A DNA stretch of 32,637 bases from an uncultured Prevotellaceae bacterium (GTDB taxonomy: Bacteria > Bacteroidota > Bacteroidia > Bacteroidales > Bacteroidaceae). Both the position numbers and the translations under genes were made by a program. Below the pieces are notes generated by a model. The model saw nothing but the letters and a program-made list of their open reading frames with translations, had not been told where the DNA came from and made no database searches. Location of the stretch: the NCBI GenBank assembly GCA_946625675.1, contig CAMOTI010000148.1:1-32637 (forward strand). Direction: 5' to 3'. Of the stretch, positions 30,425-32,637 are shown piece after piece (within the stretch, counting starts at the first letter, position 1; each line of letters starts with the position of its first letter).

Positions 30425-31048
30425 TTATGACAGTTCTGCGGTGCCGTTCTGTCTAAGATGCGCAGGTTCCTGCCCTCTGAACCGTATGGTCTGGGTGTCG
30501 GCGTCCATCTCCTCGATGATGGCGATGGACTCCAGCCAATAGCCTTCTTTCCTCAGTGTGTCGCCGCCTTTCTGCTGGCCTTTCTCCACGGCGATTCCGA
30601 TGCCCACGACTTCCGCACCTGCCTGCTTGACGATGTCGATGAGGGCGTGGGCCGCTTGTCCGTCGGCCAGGAAGTCGTCAACAATCAGCACTTTGTCGGT
30701 GGGGTGGAGGTAGGGTTTTGACACAAACACGTCGTTCATCCGCTTGTGGGTGAATGAGTAGGCATGAGAGACGTATTTGTCGTCTGTGCTGTTGGCGGTC
30801 TGTCCTTTCTTTGCGAACACCACGGGCACTTCGCACGCCAGCCCCAGCATGGTGGCGATGGCAATTCCGCTGGCTTCGATGGTGAGAATCTTGTTCAGCT
30901 TGCTGCCTTCGAACCTCAGTCTGAGCTCGTATGCGATATGGCGTATGATTTCGATGTCGAGCTGATGGTTAAGGAAGTTGTCGATTTTCAGGATGTTGCC
31001 TGGCTTGACTATGCCGTCGCTCAGTATTTTCTCTTCTAAGAAATTCAT
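30425..31048 (-). CDS. xpt: xanthine phosphoribosyltransferase
   Basis: The 207-residue cytoplasmic salvage enzyme makes XMP from xanthine and PRPP. ATG 31048 (MNFLEEKILSDG) is chosen because it matches the usual family N terminus; the longer in-frame start at 31129 would lie inside the pnp terminator hairpin. The PRPP-binding motif is VLIVDDFLADGQAAHAL (about 125-141), the flexible loop DDKYVSHAYSFTHKR precedes it, and ILTIEASGIAIATMLG is the purine-side segment. A slightly long C terminus (about 15 residues) is polar. It lies 108 bp after pnp, which has a hairpin terminator, and no clear -7 box is seen, so read-through from pnp is possible. No purine-riboswitch fold was recognised. Confidence 0.93.
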   Translation of the reverse strand: MNFLEEKILSDGIVKPGNILKIDNFLNHQLDIEIIRHIAYELRLRFEGSKLNKILTIEASGIAIATMLGLACEVPVVFAKKGQTANSTDDKYVSHAYSFTHKRMNDVFVSKPYLHPTDKVLIVDDFLADGQAAHALIDIVKQAGAEVVGIGIAVEKGQQKGGDTLRKEGYWLESIAIIEEMDADTQTIRFRGQEPAHLRQNGTAELS

Positions 31049-31102
31049 GGTTGTGGTAAATGTTTGAAAGTCAACGAATATGTTCTTGGAAGTATGTTGT
31101 AA

Positions 31103-31136
31103 TGAAAAGCACCGTGCCTTTGGTGGCACGGTGCTT
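31103..31136 (-). terminator. terminator after pnp
   Basis: A perfect 12-bp stem (31107-31118 with 31125-31136) and 6-base loop lie 20 bp past the pnp stop codon. The T-run on the minus strand is short (TTTTC), so termination may be partial. Confidence 0.7.
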
Positions 31137-31155
31137 AGCTATAATTTGTATGTCA

Positions 31156-32637
31156 TTAAATCAGGTCGTCGAGAGCAGATTTCACGTTTCCGCTTTCACC
31201 TTTTCCTCCCTCGTCAGTGTGGCTCGGGCGGTTGTGACGGTCGCCATGACGGTCGTTTCTGCGCTCATTGCGTCCTCCACGCTCGCCTCTTTCTCCGCGC
31301 TCGCCTCTCGGATGACGCTCACGCTGAGGGCGCTCGGCATAGTCGGCCGGCTTCTCGATGAGCACGCGGTGGGAGAGCTTGAACTTACCGGTCTTCTGGT
31401 CGATGTCGATGAGTTTCACGTCGATGCTGTCGCCTTCCTTGATTCCGGCTTCCTCTACGGTCTCCAGACGTTTCCAGTCAATCTCGCTGATATGGAGCAA
31501 GCCGTCCTTGCCAGGCATGAATTCCACGAAGCATCCGTAAGGCATGATGGAGCGAACTGTGCCTTTGTAGACTTCTCCCACCTCAGGGATGGCCACGATG
31601 GCTTTGATTTTACCGATGGCTGCCTCGATGGCGCTCTTGTCGGGTGCGCTCACCTGTACCTTGCCTACGCCGTCCTCCTCATCGATGGTGATGGTGGCGC
31701 CGGTGTCCTCCTGCATCTGCTGGATGATTTTTCCGCCCGGTCCAATCACGGCTCCGATGAACTCTTTCGGGATAATGAGCTGCTCGATACGTGGTACGTG
31801 AGGCTTGAGCTCAGGACGTGGCTCGCTGATGGTCTTCATCATCTCGCCCATGATGTGCTCGCGCCCGGCTTTTGCCTGCATGAGTGCCTTCTCCAGGATC
31901 TCATACGACAGTCCGTCGCACTTGATGTCCATCTGAGTGGCGGTCAGACCGTTCTTGGTTCCAGTGGTCTTGAAGTCCATGTCGCCGAGGTGGTCCTCGT
32001 CGCCGAGGATGTCGGAGAGGATGGCATATTTGTCCTCACCAGGGTTCTTGATCAGTCCCATGGCGATACCGGCCACAGGGTTCTTGATAGGCACTCCGGC
32101 GTCCATCAGTGCCAGTGTTCCGGCACAAGTGGTGGCCATAGATGAAGAGCCGTTTGACTCAAGGATGTCGCTGACCACGCGTATGGTGTAAGGATAGTCG
32201 TCGGGCAGCTGGCCTTTGATTCCACGCCATGCGAGGTGTCCGTGTCCGATTTCGCGGCGTCCTACGCCACGCTGTGCCTTTGCCTCTCCTGTGGAGAATG
32301 GCGGGAAGTTGTAGTGCAGGAGGAAACGCTGGTATTCGCGTACGAGTGCTCCGTCAATCAGCTTCTCGTCGAGCTTCGTGCCCAGTGTACAGGTGGCAAG
32401 CGACTGAGTCTCGCCGCGTGTGAAGATGGCTGATCCGTGTGGTCCTGGCAGCGGGTCTACCTCGCACCAGATAGGACGGATGTCGGTGGTGTGGCGTCCG
32501 TCGAGACGGATGCCCTCGTCGAGGATGCAGCGGCGCATGGCCTCTTTCTCCACGTCGTGGTAGTATTTGTCGATCAGGGTGTTCTTCTCTTCGAGCTCTT
32601 CCTCGCTCATGTCGGCATGCTCAGCAGCATAAGCCTC
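31156..32637 (-). CDS. pnp: polyribonucleotide nucleotidyltransferase (3' part)
   Basis: About 493 residues of the C-terminal two-thirds are present; the frame stays open to the right edge (EAYAAEHAD before the internal Met at 32610). The enzyme degrades RNA from the 3' end with phosphate and can add tails. Seen here are the second RNase PH domain (with [36 protein letters not shown] and [16 protein letters not shown]), a KH domain ([19 protein letters not shown]) and an S1 domain ([29 protein letters not shown]). The C-terminal tail of about 55 residues is rich in Arg, Gly and Glu ([12 protein letters not shown]), a likely RNA-binding extension common in Bacteroidetes RNA proteins. The N-terminal PH domain lies outside the window. 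Confidence 0.96.
   Translation of the reverse strand, partial: EAYAAEHADMSEEELEEKNTLIDKYYHDVEKEAMRRCILDEGIRLDGRHTTDIRPIWCEVDPLPGPHGSAIFTRGETQSLATCTLGTKLDEKLIDGALVREYQRFLLHYNFPPFSTGEAKAQRGVGRREIGHGHLAWRGIKGQLPDDYPYTIRVVSDILESNGSSSMATTCAGTLALMDAGVPIKNPVAGIAMGLIKNPGEDKYAILSDILGDEDHLGDMDFKTTGTKNGLTATQMDIKCDGLSYEILEKALMQAKAGREHIMGEMMKTISEPRPELKPHVPRIEQLIIPKEFIGAVIGPGGKIIQQMQEDTGATITIDEEDGVGKVQVSAPDKSAIEAAIGKIKAIVAIPEVGEVYKGTVRSIMPYGCFVEFMPGKDGLLHISEIDWKRLETVEEAGIKEGDSIDVKLIDIDQKTGKFKLSHRVLIEKPADYAERPQRERHPRGERGERGERGGRNERRNDRHGDRHNRPSHTDEGGKGESGNVKSALDDLI

Noticed and set aside
31049-31155. Purine riboswitch before xpt
   Set aside because: The only strong structure is the pnp terminator; the conserved three-way junction and its loop sequences are not present.
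31060-32145. 361-residue plus-strand open frame
   Set aside because: It is antisense to pnp, whose RNase PH, KH and S1 domains are unmistakable.

Overview
The window looks like a chromosome segment from a Bacteroidales bacterium, most likely a gut or rumen Prevotellaceae member (Prevotella, Segatella or Xylanibacter type). Several lines agree. Coding DNA is about 50-57% GC beside very AT-rich spacers. Shine-Dalgarno sites are lacking, while promoters of the Bacteroidetes TAnnTTTG (-7) type precede many genes. There is a type III glutamine synthetase (GlnN), and several large secreted polysaccharide-active proteins end in near-identical dockerin-like modules of the kind common in Prevotella. 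No tRNA, rRNA, CRISPR array or complete insertion sequence was recognised.

Layout. Bases 1-711 are AT-rich, with a possible fragment of a gene end. Bases 712-7100 (minus strand) hold a GH51 arabinofuranosidase behind a very large GH128-like secreted glycosidase with a dockerin. A small exported flavin-reductase-like protein follows (minus). Across a repeat-bearing divergent spacer, the plus strand carries a GH43 glycosidase and a DUF1593/Sde182-type protein (one transcription unit), a CE1/PHB-depolymerase-like esterase with a dockerin, and a 1569-residue PL11 rhamnogalacturonan lyase with autotransporter-like beta-strand repeats and a dockerin. Together these suit attack on pectin (rhamnogalacturonan I backbone and arabinan side chains) and related hemicellulose. 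No SusC/SusD pair or regulator gene lies inside the window.

From about 18.8 kb the content becomes mostly housekeeping: luxS, mannose-1-phosphate guanylyltransferase, deoD, mazG (minus), rarA (minus), glnN (minus), xpt (minus) and the 3' part of pnp (minus, running off the right edge). A 1236-residue secreted beta-helix/BIG2 protein with a dockerin is inserted between mazG and rarA.

The most unusual signal is non-coding. Four spacers carry tandem arrays with exactly 9-bp period but four different unit sequences (20492, 21414, 22266, 27947). Four sites carry 7-bp-period arrays of the form YTMAAMN (20592, 26301, 26552, 27905). In front of both deoD and rarA the order is the same: 9-mer array, heptamer array, a short A-rich tail, then ATG. 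The 26.3-26.6 kb spacer is additionally a nested palindromic element bounded by oppositely oriented heptamer arrays. The dockerin-like modules without a visible cohesin, and a sharp base-composition change exactly at one dockerin's end, are further points of interest.
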